Under the pieces are notes generated by a model. The model worked only from the letters and a program-made list of their open reading frames with translations. It was not told the DNA's origin and searched no databases. A stretch of 64,000 nucleotides of DNA from contig OY811978.1 of the NCBI GenBank assembly GCA_963681505.1, positions 9,250,055 through 9,314,054 on the forward strand, written 5' to 3'. A program made the translations under genes and the position numbers. This DNA comes from Eunapius fragilis. Its lineage: Eukaryota; Porifera; Demospongiae; Spongillida; Spongillidae. Below are positions 43,868 through 54,182 of the stretch, piece by piece (the first letter of the stretch is position 1; every line of letters begins with the position of its first letter).

Positions 43868-44308
43868 TTGGATGATGCTGTAATTAATGCTTCTCAATAT
43901 CTTCTCCACAGTCAGTATGGTATATCGGGATTACAAGCAACAACACTTGGATACCACCTAACATTTGACATCATGAGAAAGGACTTCGTACAATTTCTTC
44001 ATAATGGAGAAGACCATTGGCTAACGATCTCTACCCTTGGATTGCCATCAGGTCATGTAAACATCTATGACAGACTGTGCATGTCAGACTGTACTGATCA
44101 TGCCATAGACCAAATGTGCTCCATTATTTTCACCCCTAACAATGCTGTGTACCTCCACTTTACTGATGTTGACAAACAGACCAACAGCTCAGACTGTGGC
44201 TTGTATGCCATTGCTTATGCTACTGGGTTATGTTGTGGTGAAGATGTATGTTCCAGAAAATATGACATGATGGTCATGTGGCAGCATCTATTGAAAGTGG
44301 AAGAATGA
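43868..44308 (+). CDS. Ulp1-like (C48) cysteine protease domain of element 3
   Basis: A 146-residue frame, with WLDD immediately upstream of and overlapping its ATG (WLDDAVINASQYLLHSQYGI, a helix typical of Ulp1-like proteases in transposons). The catalytic triad is complete: His in GEDHWLTISTLG, Asp in HVNIYDRLCM, Cys in SSDCGLYAIAYATGLCCG; the Gln of the oxyanion hole is probably in DKQTNSS. Ulp1-type enzymes cleave SUMO or related modifiers; what this one cuts is unknown. A one-base shift at the end separates it from the zinc-finger frame that overlaps its last ten codons. Either the gene is slightly broken or a frameshift is used. Confidence 0.7.
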   Translation: MDDAVINASQYLLHSQYGISGLQATTLGYHLTFDIMRKDFVQFLHNGEDHWLTISTLGLPSGHVNIYDRLCMSDCTDHAIDQMCSIIFTPNNAVYLHFTDVDKQTNSSDCGLYAIAYATGLCCGEDVCSRKYDMMVMWQHLLKVEE

Positions 44309-44535
44309 CTGCATTTCCTAGTTCAGATAGAGAAAACCATCATATTGTGGCCAATAAGATGATTAAAGTGAAGTGCTACTGCCTATTGCCAGATTCTGGA
44401 GTAATGATTCAATGCAGTTCTTGCAAAGAATGGTTTCACAAGAAATGTGACTCCTCTATACCCCGAAAGGCCTGGAGCAACTTAAAATGCAAATGGCACT
44501 GTAAAATGTGCCATTCTGTACCTTTAATCAACTGA
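44278..44535 (+). CDS. PHD-like zinc finger of element 3
   Basis: An 85-residue frame. The core is KCYCLLPDSGVMIQCSSC, then KEWFHKKCD and CKWHCKMC, fitting the C4-H-C3 pattern of a PHD finger (C-x-C, C-x2-C, H-x4-C here H-K-K-C, C-x2-C). Such fingers read histone tails in other proteins. It is joined to the protease domain in element 2 as well, so it is probably the C-terminus of one ancestral protein. The displayed start ATG is unlikely to be real. Confidence 0.65.
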   Translation: MAASIESGRMTAFPSSDRENHHIVANKMIKVKCYCLLPDSGVMIQCSSCKEWFHKKCDSSIPRKAWSNLKCKWHCKMCHSVPLIN

Positions 44536-44775
44536 TCATGAACTATCAATGTATACGTCAATTCATAAGCACAAACTAGCTCATTTATTCATCAGCATAT
44601 ACTATGTGCATGCAATTCCGTGTATCAACGGATATCATGCATCTCGATATAGTAAAATGAAAACAATTATACTCTGAGCTGAATGCGTTGTGTATAGGAC
44701 AGTAAATAATATTCAAAGAACAAGACACTGAAATAGGTGCTACGAATCTGTTTCATTTCTGTTTTGTGGTTTTAG

Positions 44776-44845
44776 CCATTTATACTGCATATGTATATCC
44801 TATAAGACTGCAGCCTTATAGGATATACATATGCAGTATAAATGG
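44776..44845. repeat. 31-bp-arm perfect hairpin inside element 3
   Basis: CCATTTATACTGCATATGTA and on to CTATAAG is followed by ACTGCAGC and the exact inverse. It lies about 240 bp after the zinc-finger stop, possibly a foldback relic within the element. Confidence 0.85.
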
Positions 44846-45059
44846 GGGAGGGGGACCGCTAGTTCTAAGGGGGGACATGATATCCTAGGATACGTTGTCC
44901 GGCCGGACATTGTATCCTAGTACTGGGCGTCCGGCGGACTCCGGGTCCTAGGATACAATGTCCGGCCGGACAATTTTTAGGGGGGACGCGTAGTCCTGTG
45001 ACACCGGTTCAGTCTCAAGTCTCATCGTACAGGCCGAGAACATGTTGTTATATGCACAT

Positions 45060-45300
45060 CCATGGACTCTTAGCAGTAGAGTTCTACATTAACCCCACAC
45101 CCATTCACCCCCTTAGCAGCAGAGTTCATTAACCCCACAACTTCTCACTCACTGACCACACCCCGTGGACCCTTTTAGCAACAGTGTTCATTAACCCTTC
45201 AACTTCTCACTCCCTAACCACGCCCGTGGACCGTATTAGCGGCAGAGTTCATTCATTACCAACTTCTCACTCACTGACCACACCCATGGACCCTCTTAGT
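45060..45300 (+). repeat. About 62-bp degenerate tandem repeat, four units
   Basis: Each unit has TTAGCAGCAGAGTTCATTAA, CAACTTCTCACTCACTGACC and ACACCCRTGGACC-like parts with 10-20 percent variation. Confidence 0.75.
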
Positions 45301-45859
45301 AGCCACTGGTCGTAATGTACTACATACTCTCATGATGCACGATTCTACATCAACTGCCTGAATCTATTCGTCCTCAGCCGTCTATAACAGCAATGGTAGT
45401 GGTTCTGGAGAAAGGAAACCGACAGTGAATTAAGACAATGTTGATTTTGCTAAACATCAATGATTCCTATTGCTGCCCGCTCGTTTAACACAACGCGATA
45501 TTACGGTTCGATACTCCGGCCAGAGATATCTCTGCTCCTGCTCCATGTACCAATGGACTACTGTACAACTAGACAATAGCAATCCTTGGTAATAACAAAA
45601 GGTCAACGCACCGCCCTGTACTATTTTTCAAGCGCATATACAACTAGTAAGCACGTATTAAAGGCTACCTGTATCCGTGGCATGTGTATAAGTGATGAAG
45701 ATAGACGATGATTCAATGATGGGGGGAAGTTTTACAAATATCAACTTTTTGGCCGCATGATGACATATCACTGCGTTAACATAACCATAGATATTATAGT
45801 TAACTACAATATAACACTGAATTAATTAAGCCGGAAAAATATTATACCCAGGCCTGATG

Positions 45860-46615
45860 CCCTGAGATATCTACGCTATTGCTAACTGTACTAGCAACTC
45901 CGGCCGAGGATCTGAAAATCCACATCATCATAAGATTGGTAGGATACGATGCGAGTCAGTGTTACGCTGTTGCATGTTGGATTCTGCGCGAATGTGAGAG
46001 TGCGAGCTGCATGCATGTGATTGGGGGCCGCGGTGGTGCGGCTAATGAACGTTGAGTGGACCACGCGCCTATATAGGCCTACAGTGCTCCAGCTGCCAAA
46101 TAAAAATAGCTCCAGCTGCCAAATAATAATAGCTCCAGCTGCCAAATAAAAATTTTTCTGTCATTAAATGTTTATTTTATTATTAATGTATATATATATA
46201 TATATGCGTGCATGCATTCACAATCTACTAACAGGTTATTTGAAACGTATAAAGCCACCGTGAAGGGTTTTGGGGGTTTAGGGAGCTTGAAGCGCCCTGT
46301 AGCCATAGCGGGAGGCCCTCTCCACAATAATCGTATGCCATTGGGTGTGTAGCTAAGACCAGGAGCGGCAGGAGCAGGAGTTGTCTAGGGCTATAATACG
46401 TTCCTTTGCGATCCAACCTTGCGACATTGACACGTACTTTCATGTGTGTCCTCTTTGAATGTGTCTTTGTGCCCAATAACAAAAGAGTTTTGTCCTTGGT
46501 TTATGCAGCATGCATTGTATTTGCGCAATTCATGCATGCATGTAGCATCTTCCCTTGGTTCAACAAAAGACATGCATGCGCGCTGCCATTCCAAGTATAT
46601 CAATCGACCCGCAAA
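45860..46615 (+). repeat. Segmental duplication block D (3' part of a further Fringe block)
   Basis: Matches block A 14840-15310 plus 16010-16080 and block C 55780-56490: ACTAGCAACTCCGGCCGAG, GCGAGTCAGTGTT, CACAATCTACTA, CAGGAGCGGCAGGAGCAGGA and GGTTCAACAAAAG in the same order. It holds no Fringe exon, so it is a relic of another copy that stood upstream of block C. Confidence 0.75.
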
Positions 46616-46620
46616 AAAAG

Positions 46621-46914
<294 letters not shown>

Positions 46915-47157
46915 CGTTTCCTGGTGTTTGGGTTCGAATCCTTGTGAGGTCAATTTTTTTCCCTTCATCCTTTTTTCCCTTCTTAGCAGGGAGTGCAATT
47001 CTATCGAATGATGTTGTCTGTGTTTTAGTATTAACTTTTATTCACGGGATGTTTTTTTTGCATGGCGGTCAATAATATAAGGGCAGCTGTTACGCAATAG
47101 GCGCGCAATAGTTACGTTTAGCAGCTGTTACGCGTTGTTACTAGTTTGCAGTTAGGC

Positions 47158-47190
47158 CAGAGATAATATATAATCTATATATTATCTCTG
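47158..47190. mobile_element. 33-bp transposon relic: two 15-bp TIRs and 3-bp centre, 7-bp TSD
   Basis: CAGAGATAATATATA, ATC, TATATATTATCTCTG. GTTAGGC flanks both sides (47151-47157 and 47191-47197). The ends and the TSD length match the 1018-bp element at 32615-33632. Everything but the terminal repeats is gone. Confidence 0.75.
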
Positions 47191-47460
47191 GTTAGGCGTT
47201 ATGATTAACGTTCGAAAATACAATTTGGCCTGAGTCGCCTGACATAGAGTGCAATTGCTTCAAACGAGATATACACTGCAAGCAAAGCTGCAACAAGCAA
47301 ACTAGTAAAAGAGAAAAATAAAGCCTATGGTAAGAGAACTCCCCCACAAAAGCATGGTATCTTAATTTATCCACTTGCTCCCATGTTGAAACCCGAATAA
47401 TCGGGGAGCTATCAATCGATTCTCCAAAGAACAGTGCCGGCGGTTCTTGTGTAGATTAGC

Positions 47461-47492
<32 letters not shown>

Positions 47493-48100
47493 CCTATTTA
47501 AATTTAGTACTAACCCCCCTGTCTCTCACGGGATGGTATGCAATCAAATCTAGTCAACAAGTAATTTACACTATTACAATATTACATAATATTACACAAT
47601 ATAGTGTATTCGGTTTTTTAACGGGGACAAATGAATAATGGTTTTTTTTTTCCCGAGGAATTAATTCAAAACTGTCATGAATTTTCTTTGTGGGTAACAG
47701 CTAGTAGCTATCAATTCTTTGGCCAAGTTCACCTTCGCAGATATTTTTGTTGATCGACACCATGATATCCACCCCTTGCGACACCTTTTGAGGTGCGAAT
47801 ACCGCTACCTATCTACAGGTTATGTGTGTAATGTAACGTACGCGCATGCGCGGAGAGTTTGGTTACGTAGCGACGAGCTAGAACGTAAACGATGCGTGTT
47901 GCATTGGACTCTGCTATTCATTTTTGTCAAGACCTTTACAAGCATATAAACAGGTTAAGCAACACGTGGGTAGATAGCATGTAAACATTCTCCACGGTAT
48001 ACTATATACAATCATCTACGTGTAGACTACGCGTAGACGGCAATTTAACATTAAAACGATTTCGTTCAAAAAGGTGTCCGTATAATGTATTGTTAATAGT

Positions 48101-48230
48101 CGTTTCTTTGGTTTACATATTAGGAGTGATAGATTGAAGAAACCAAAAACTGTGGTCATCGAGCTCGTTTCTTTGGTTTACATATTAGGAGTGATAGATT
48201 GAAGAAACCAAAAACTGTGGTCATCGAGCT
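48101..48230 (+). promoter_or_regulatory. 65-bp tandem duplication in the 5' flank of Fringe copy C
   Basis: Two identical units (48101-48165 and 48166-48230), each holding TTTCTTTGGTTT, GAAGAAACCAAA and ACTGTGGTCATCGAGCT. Copies A and B have one unit. It ends about 50 bp before the start codon, so it could change expression of copy C. Confidence 0.8.
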
Positions 48231-48280
48231 AAACTTCTATAGATAACCGTCTAACATTTGACTATTTCCCACTGCAGGGT

Positions 48281-51200
48281 ATGAAGAGGTTCACGTCCTT
48301 ACTACTCTTGGTAGTATTCTCATTCATTGTGGTGACTTTTCATCATTTTTATAATTTGAACTACTTACCAGCATCTTGCACTGCACATGTCTCCCAAACT
48401 CTCATAAATTGTTTAACACCCACGAGGTAAGATATATATGTGTGGATGCTCGGGAATTGATGATTAACCATGCATGCACATACAATGCATGCATCTGTCA
48501 CACACAGCTGATTGGCATGTTAGTGTGCATCTTCATACCTTTTATAACCAGCATTACCTTTTGGCCCTATTCATGGGTCATGTGAGGAGGGCCTTAGAAA
48601 TTTTTTTTTTTTTCCTTTTTAGCGATGCAGTGATACCATTTAAAAATACAGCTACCCTGCAACCTACAACTAATGCTCCGGCTACCAAAATTGAAAAGGT
48701 TTACTTGCCAATATCACTTGGGCTGAAGATACCTCTGGAGCCAGTGCAACTGACTGGAGTGAATTCCTCCGATATCTACTTTTCTATCCTTTCAATGCCA
48801 AGATATCACCGAACAAGGCTTTCTGTTCTTCTGTTCACGTGGTTGCAAACAGTCAACCCTGATCAGGTATATTATGAACAGGTGTGCGACCTTTACTCCA
48901 TAACTTCCTCACCATGTTACTCCACTAACGAGACCAGGTTAAGACATGGTTCATACGTAACATACCATAATATCCACCAAATTTCTTATTTATAGTCAAT
49001 AACAACACAATTATTAATAACAGTGTAGTGTGCACATTACATAAACCTGAATTTATGATAGCAACTTCAATTAGCATATCGACACGCTGGTGCATAAAGG
49101 ATCAAAGGTTGGGCAAAATGTGACATGAGATGGTTAGTATGTTACATGCCTGATGTCACAAGTATTAAAAAACATTCTCTATGAGAAATTTGGTGGCAGA
49201 TAGGATCGGAAGGGAATAGTGGTGTAAATAGGAAGGAAACTACAGCCAAATAATAAGGGAAAATGTAATAGTCCTACACATTATGTTGAAATATAGGACT
49301 ATTTCATTTTCCCTTATTATTTGACCCTGTTTGTGTGCAAAATATAGGACTATTACATTTTCCCTTATTATTGACCCTTGTTTCCTTCCTTTTCTACCAC
49401 TATTGTCTTCCAATCCTATATGCCACCAACTTTCTCATAGAGAATGTTTATATTACTTGTTTCGTGAGATTTTTTTTCTTCGTGAGATGAGAATCCAGCT
49501 ACACAGTTTTGACAAATTGCTAAGCAATTTGTACTAACTACTAGTTTATATGAACACCTGTACTCATAGTCTGTCCAATTGGACTGCAAAAATATATAGT
49601 TCCAGCAGACCCCTTTTTCCAGGGTGTACCTGGATTCCAAAACGGTGTCTTCTTGTAGAGATGGAAGTGGGAATTGCATCTTGTGGTGGAGCAGGAGGGT
49701 ATACTTGCTGAGGCAGGGTGGGGTGTCTACTAGATGGAGGGTGTCCCAATGTGGAATTGCGGCATCTATGTAAGAGGGGTGTCCTGATGAGGAGACAGGG
49801 GTGTATACTGATTGAGATGAAAGCCCTGATACAGAGGAGCTGGTGGCCTTATAGTGGGATGGACGTTCCAACATGAAAGTGTCCACTGGTGGAAGTCCAA
49901 TGGACACTCTTACAGTACAACTTGCTGAGCCTTTTCAAGACCACCATTATGCTTCTGGGTTTGTGCAGGGAGTAGACATAGAAAATGATTGCAGTCATCA
50001 AAACATTTCTTTTTCCTACAGTGGAAATCGTGGTACTTGACCCTAAAATTTATTTATTTTGATTAATATCCACACAGAAACTGACAATGCAAGTTAGTTA
50101 CATACGTGTTTGTCAATAAGCATTCACAACTAGTACACATTGTGTGACTTTTTGGTTTCACTACAATCGTTGAAAGTAAACAAATAGTTTTAGGTAAATT
50201 ACCCTCTCGTTTGTTTATGAATTGTTACAAATCATGTTGTATAAGAAGAGTGGCCAATTCCCCATTATTTGTTCGAGTTGGATTCTTATTCCTGTAAAAG
50301 GAAGTGATGTTTTCGATACAAATGCCAATTGTCTTCAAAGAAATCTGAATAATCAACATTATAGTTGAAGACCTTGGTTTAAGATGTTGTAATAATGAAA
50401 ATGAGAAAAAGTGAATAAAAGAGAAAGATGATAGAAGATAGGATTTGATAGTGAAGGTGGAAGAGAACAAAGTTGTGAGAAAAGGAAAATGCAACTAAAA
50501 TCATTTAGTCCATTTGTTGATACTGTTACATCAGTTTTTGTCTCATATTAGTGCTAGACATAGATGAGTAGAAAGAGGATGAATTTGAAAAGGTTTCACC
50601 AGTCACTTAGGGAGGACACATGAAAAGTATGTGTTGTTCATAATTTAAAATGCAGTGGACACACTGGTTAGCTTAAGGTTACTCCAAACTGAAGGGAACA
50701 AGGTTGTGCAAAAAAGGCATTCACAGGCTTCCACAAAACTCTGCTGAGCCTCACACAATTTTCTACACCTCTGCTGTCTGTTCTTGCTGGTTTGACACTT
50801 TGTTGCTGGTGGGTGGGACACTCCTTTTGTCACATCCCTTGTAGAGTTCCTTACTTGCAGTTGTTGGGTTGATTTGGATTTGCCCACCACATTTTCTTGT
50901 TCCGGGCTGGTCTATCACATCTGCTGCTTTTGCATTAATATTCTCAATAATCATTTTTACAGTACTTTAAGCTACCACGGTTGCATTGTTGTTGTTTTGT
51001 TAGCTAATTTTAAATTATAAGAGTAAATATGTTCGAAATATGTACCCTTAGTCAATTCTACCCAACAGGTAAGAATTATCACTGAAGAAAGTAATGATGA
51101 GTGGATCACAACTGCTGCATCACTTGGTACGTCTATGTTGCCCTCCACACTCTTCTCACCAGCATTATGAAGAATGGCTCATTTGAATATCACACAGCTA

Positions 51201-54182
51201 TGAACTAATCATTGTAATAATTACACAATCACCCATTATCCAATGACTAGCATTGCTCAATGAGTTAAATTAAGCTAAGAAACATGAAGGACACTTAAGT
51301 ATCCAGGCATCATATCAAATCTGTAGCAATTATCAAACGTGTTTATGTTATGCATAATACTCAACTCACCACATCTGCAGGTTACCACATTGTACCATCA
51401 AACTGCCCGGATGCAAAAGCTCATGATGTGTAAGGAATGTAAAATATTGTTACATAGCTGCTGACTGTCCCACTCCATAGGCTGATGATGTGTTGTAAGT
51501 CTGGACGTCAATTTGAGCATTACTACCTGGCCAGGAAGGCTGGCAAGATGTACAAGTGAGTCTCATTCGGACAGGATGCTGTTGGTCATTTTCCCTGTAC
51601 TGTAATGCAAACCCAATGTATACTTAATGGGGTCACTGTTGAACATAAACTAAACTCACCATCCAAAGGAGTGGGGGACTTGTACTACAGAATTGTTCCT
51701 TGGTTCGTGTTAGAACGGTTCGGGAACTCTTTCACATTGCTCTACGGCAGAGGGTCAAGGGTGTGGCTACATGAGATAATTATGGTTCACATGACACAAT
51801 ATTAATATTGTGAAGAATGATGGATTACGTGCAATTTTGAAAGCGATTGTTGGGCACAGAGAGGATGAAAGAGGCAATATGAAGATTGTACAAAAAGTGA
51901 TGAAAAAAATTAGGAGACAACAAAACGAAGCCTGATGGCTTTGATTTGATTAGATGACTTCTTTATTTCATTTGAATCTTGCAGCATATTCTGTATAACA
52001 CCTCATCCCAAAGTTAATGAACTACTGTGTCCGCACACCATCATGATAAAGTTATAGTGTAATTATTAATAGTTACACACTTTTGAGAACACTTTTAGCA
52101 CGGTTGTGTTCACACAAGCGGAAGAACTGTTCTGGAGCGTTCTCAGACATGGTCCATTTGGTGTTCTGTTCTAGACCAGAATGGCACTGATTGGTACGCG
52201 TTCACACTATATCAAAGAATGGTTAGAATGTTCGGAACCTTTCTATTGCGGTAGAGTGAATGCAGTATTAGTACTGAGTTTTACTACAGTGCAAAATCAT
52301 GGAGGTACAGAAGATACTTGTTGGGTATGAAAGGTTAAGATGTAAATTGAGACACAATTCTATGGTTTAATTTGTCTGACAAATCAATAGCAGTAGAGAC
52401 TTGAGCCTTATTAGTTAAAACATTCACTTTGTATGGTGGTAAGATTTATTATGTTCAGGTCAGTACTACTCTAATAGTTTTTCCATACTTTTATATGGTG
52501 CAATGCCATAGAAACATTCAATTGATCCCTCCCAACAGTTGGTACTGCCATGCTGATGATGACATATATGTCAATGTTGTTGCACTCACTCAACTGCTGA
52601 ATACATACGACCCAAGCAAGAAACTTTACATTGGACAGTGGTCTGGCTTGGGGTTTCGTTCACGGATTACAGTTGAGCTAATGTTATTAATACTATTGTC
52701 ATAGTTGAATGCAATTTCATGCTCTTCGTTCTAGACCTTGGGAAAAGGCTTAAAAGATATTCCTGAGAGGGTTTGTTGACCATGCATATTACAAAGCTTT
52801 ATTGATTAATGGTATTAAATTTAGAAGCGCGATGACTTCAGATATGTCAGTGGTAACACCTACTGCATTAGCGATGCCCTGATGACTGAACTGGAGAAAT
52901 ATTTGAGGTGAGCTACAGGCTTGTATTCTTTTATAGAATGGCCATTATTTCTCAGAAAGTGAACTTTCCCTATTTGATAGATATATGGAACGTTCCATGA
53001 CAAAATGAGACTTTTGGTAGTTCAATAAAATATTCAGGGCAAGCAAAAGAAGTTGACCATTGCCATTGATATGTACGTCTAATTAAAAATTCAGTGCTTT
53101 ATTTCTTCATGACGAAATGTCCAACTTTGAGTGTGTAATAGCTGTTTTGCAGAAGATGTTAGTATTAAGTAAAAAAAATTTAAAAATTGAAAACTTGAAA
53201 AAATACCCACAAGTCTCATTTTGTCATAGAATGTTCCATATATATGTATATTATATATATATGGAACAGTGTCCAACCAAATCACCCTTGTGATACTTTT
53301 TCAAATTTTCCAGGACAAGCAAAAGAAAGTAACGCTTGCATTGAAATGTATGGCTAATTATAAATTCAGTGCCTAATAACTTTATGAATGATAGTCCAAT
53401 TTATGATGCGTAAGGACCATTTGATAGAAGCTCTTTGGTGTTCACGGAGAATTTAAAATTTGAAAACTTCAAAAACTACCAGAAGGGTAATTTTGCTGGA
53501 CACTGTCCTATATATAGTATGACAAATTGAAATGTAGCATTGGCTGATGTAGCAGTATATTTGTTCCTTTCAGCGGTGATAGGTTCGTAGACTCATGCAG
53601 AATAGCTAAAGCCGATATGGATGATGTAATGGTGGGAATTGCTGTTGGTAAGTAAGCCACCTTAACATCTGTTGTAACATGTTATGTTGAACATTACTTC
53701 AGAGGGTATTCTAGGCTATGACTTGGTGCAAGCAGATGCTATGAAGACGGAATTGGAATATCACTACGAAAAGTTCAGCGAAAACGATTTAAAAGGATTT
53801 GCATCAGTGTCTCTTGGTCGTGTTGTAGTCCCTAATCCACAGTTTAAGGATGATATCACCAGGTATGCTGTACTTTATTTTAGAATTACACATATTGAAT
53901 ACTTCCACCAAATATGTACTCAGACTTCTCTCATACCACTGTCTGCTCTATCCAAAAGTATCATGGTGCAGTATGAAATAAGACTGAAAAATCGTATGAT
54001 ATTTTTGTTTTTACACATTGTTAAATATGATTAGTGTATATTACCAATTCTTCGTTCATATCAGCAATCAAGGGCACATGATTGAATTGCATGTATTCCC
54101 ATTGTATGATTCCTGTGCAGGGTATACTATCCCAGTACCTATGCCTTCAGACCTCCTGCTGCACTTAGATAAAATGGGCTAA
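48281..54182 (+). CDS. Fringe-like beta-1,3-glycosyltransferase, copy C (10 exons)
   Basis: Exons: 48281-48426, 48623-48866, 51069-51126, 51381-51429, 51481-51555, 52539-52677, 52825-52907, 53574-53647, 53703-53862, 54065-54182. The frame is continuous for 381 codons plus stop. It starts at MKRFTSLLLLVVFSFIVVTF, lacking the two residues before it in copy A because nine bases (CATATAATG) are missing; this leaves a single plausible ATG. The order of elements is as in copy A: signal anchor, stem, NPDQVRIITEES, DDD metal site in WYCHADDDIYVN, YVSGNTYCIS, MDDVMVGIAVG, and C-terminal LLLHLDKMG. Differences from A are few and mostly conservative (for example CRIAKADM for CRKAKAEM). Exon 6 again lacks GT at the position used in copy B; ACA|GTTGAG six bases earlier keeps the frame. 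Predicted Golgi enzyme. It should be expressed from its own altered promoter. Confidence 0.85.
49166..49466. mobile_element. MITE in intron 2 of copy C (AAAACATTCTCT family)
   Basis: AAGTATTAAAAAACATTCTC at the left and GAGAATGTTTATATTACTTG at the right. The hairpin centre contains a duplicated TATAGGACTATT-CATTTTCCCTTATTAT segment not present in copy A's version. Confidence 0.75.
52986..53238. mobile_element. MITE with TGGAACGTTC ends, intron 7 of copy C only
   Basis: TGGAACGTTCCATGACAAAA at the left mirrors TTTTGTCATAGAATGTTCCA at the right. It is absent from A and B, and adjoins the next element across an AT repeat. Confidence 0.7.
53262..53510. mobile_element. MITE with TGGAACAGTGTCCA ends, intron 7 of copy C
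   Basis: Counterpart of 11817-12074 in copy A, hence present before the A/C duplication but missing in B. Confidence 0.7.

Larger units (their letters stand above)
43280..45003 (+). mobile_element. Ginger-like element 3 with integrase stub, Ulp1 protease and zinc finger
   Basis: Left end TGTCACAGGATTATGCGTCC; the right end, inverted, is TGTCACAGGACTACGCGTCC. CCGG flanks both sides (43276-43279 and 45004-45007), and the unoccupied site exists in the neighbouring repeat unit. Both ends carry clustered GTCCGGCCGGAC and TAGGATA-GTCC motifs, a variant of the GGTCCG arrays of elements 1, 2 and 4. The coding order on the + strand is integrase N-terminal stub, protease, zinc finger. The integrase core is deleted. 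Confidence 0.85.

Noticed and set aside
45527-45540. CAGAGATATCTCTG as another minimal transposon relic
   Set aside because: Flanks CTCCGGC and CTCCTGC match at only 5 of 7 positions and the arms share only seven bases with the TIR; may be chance.
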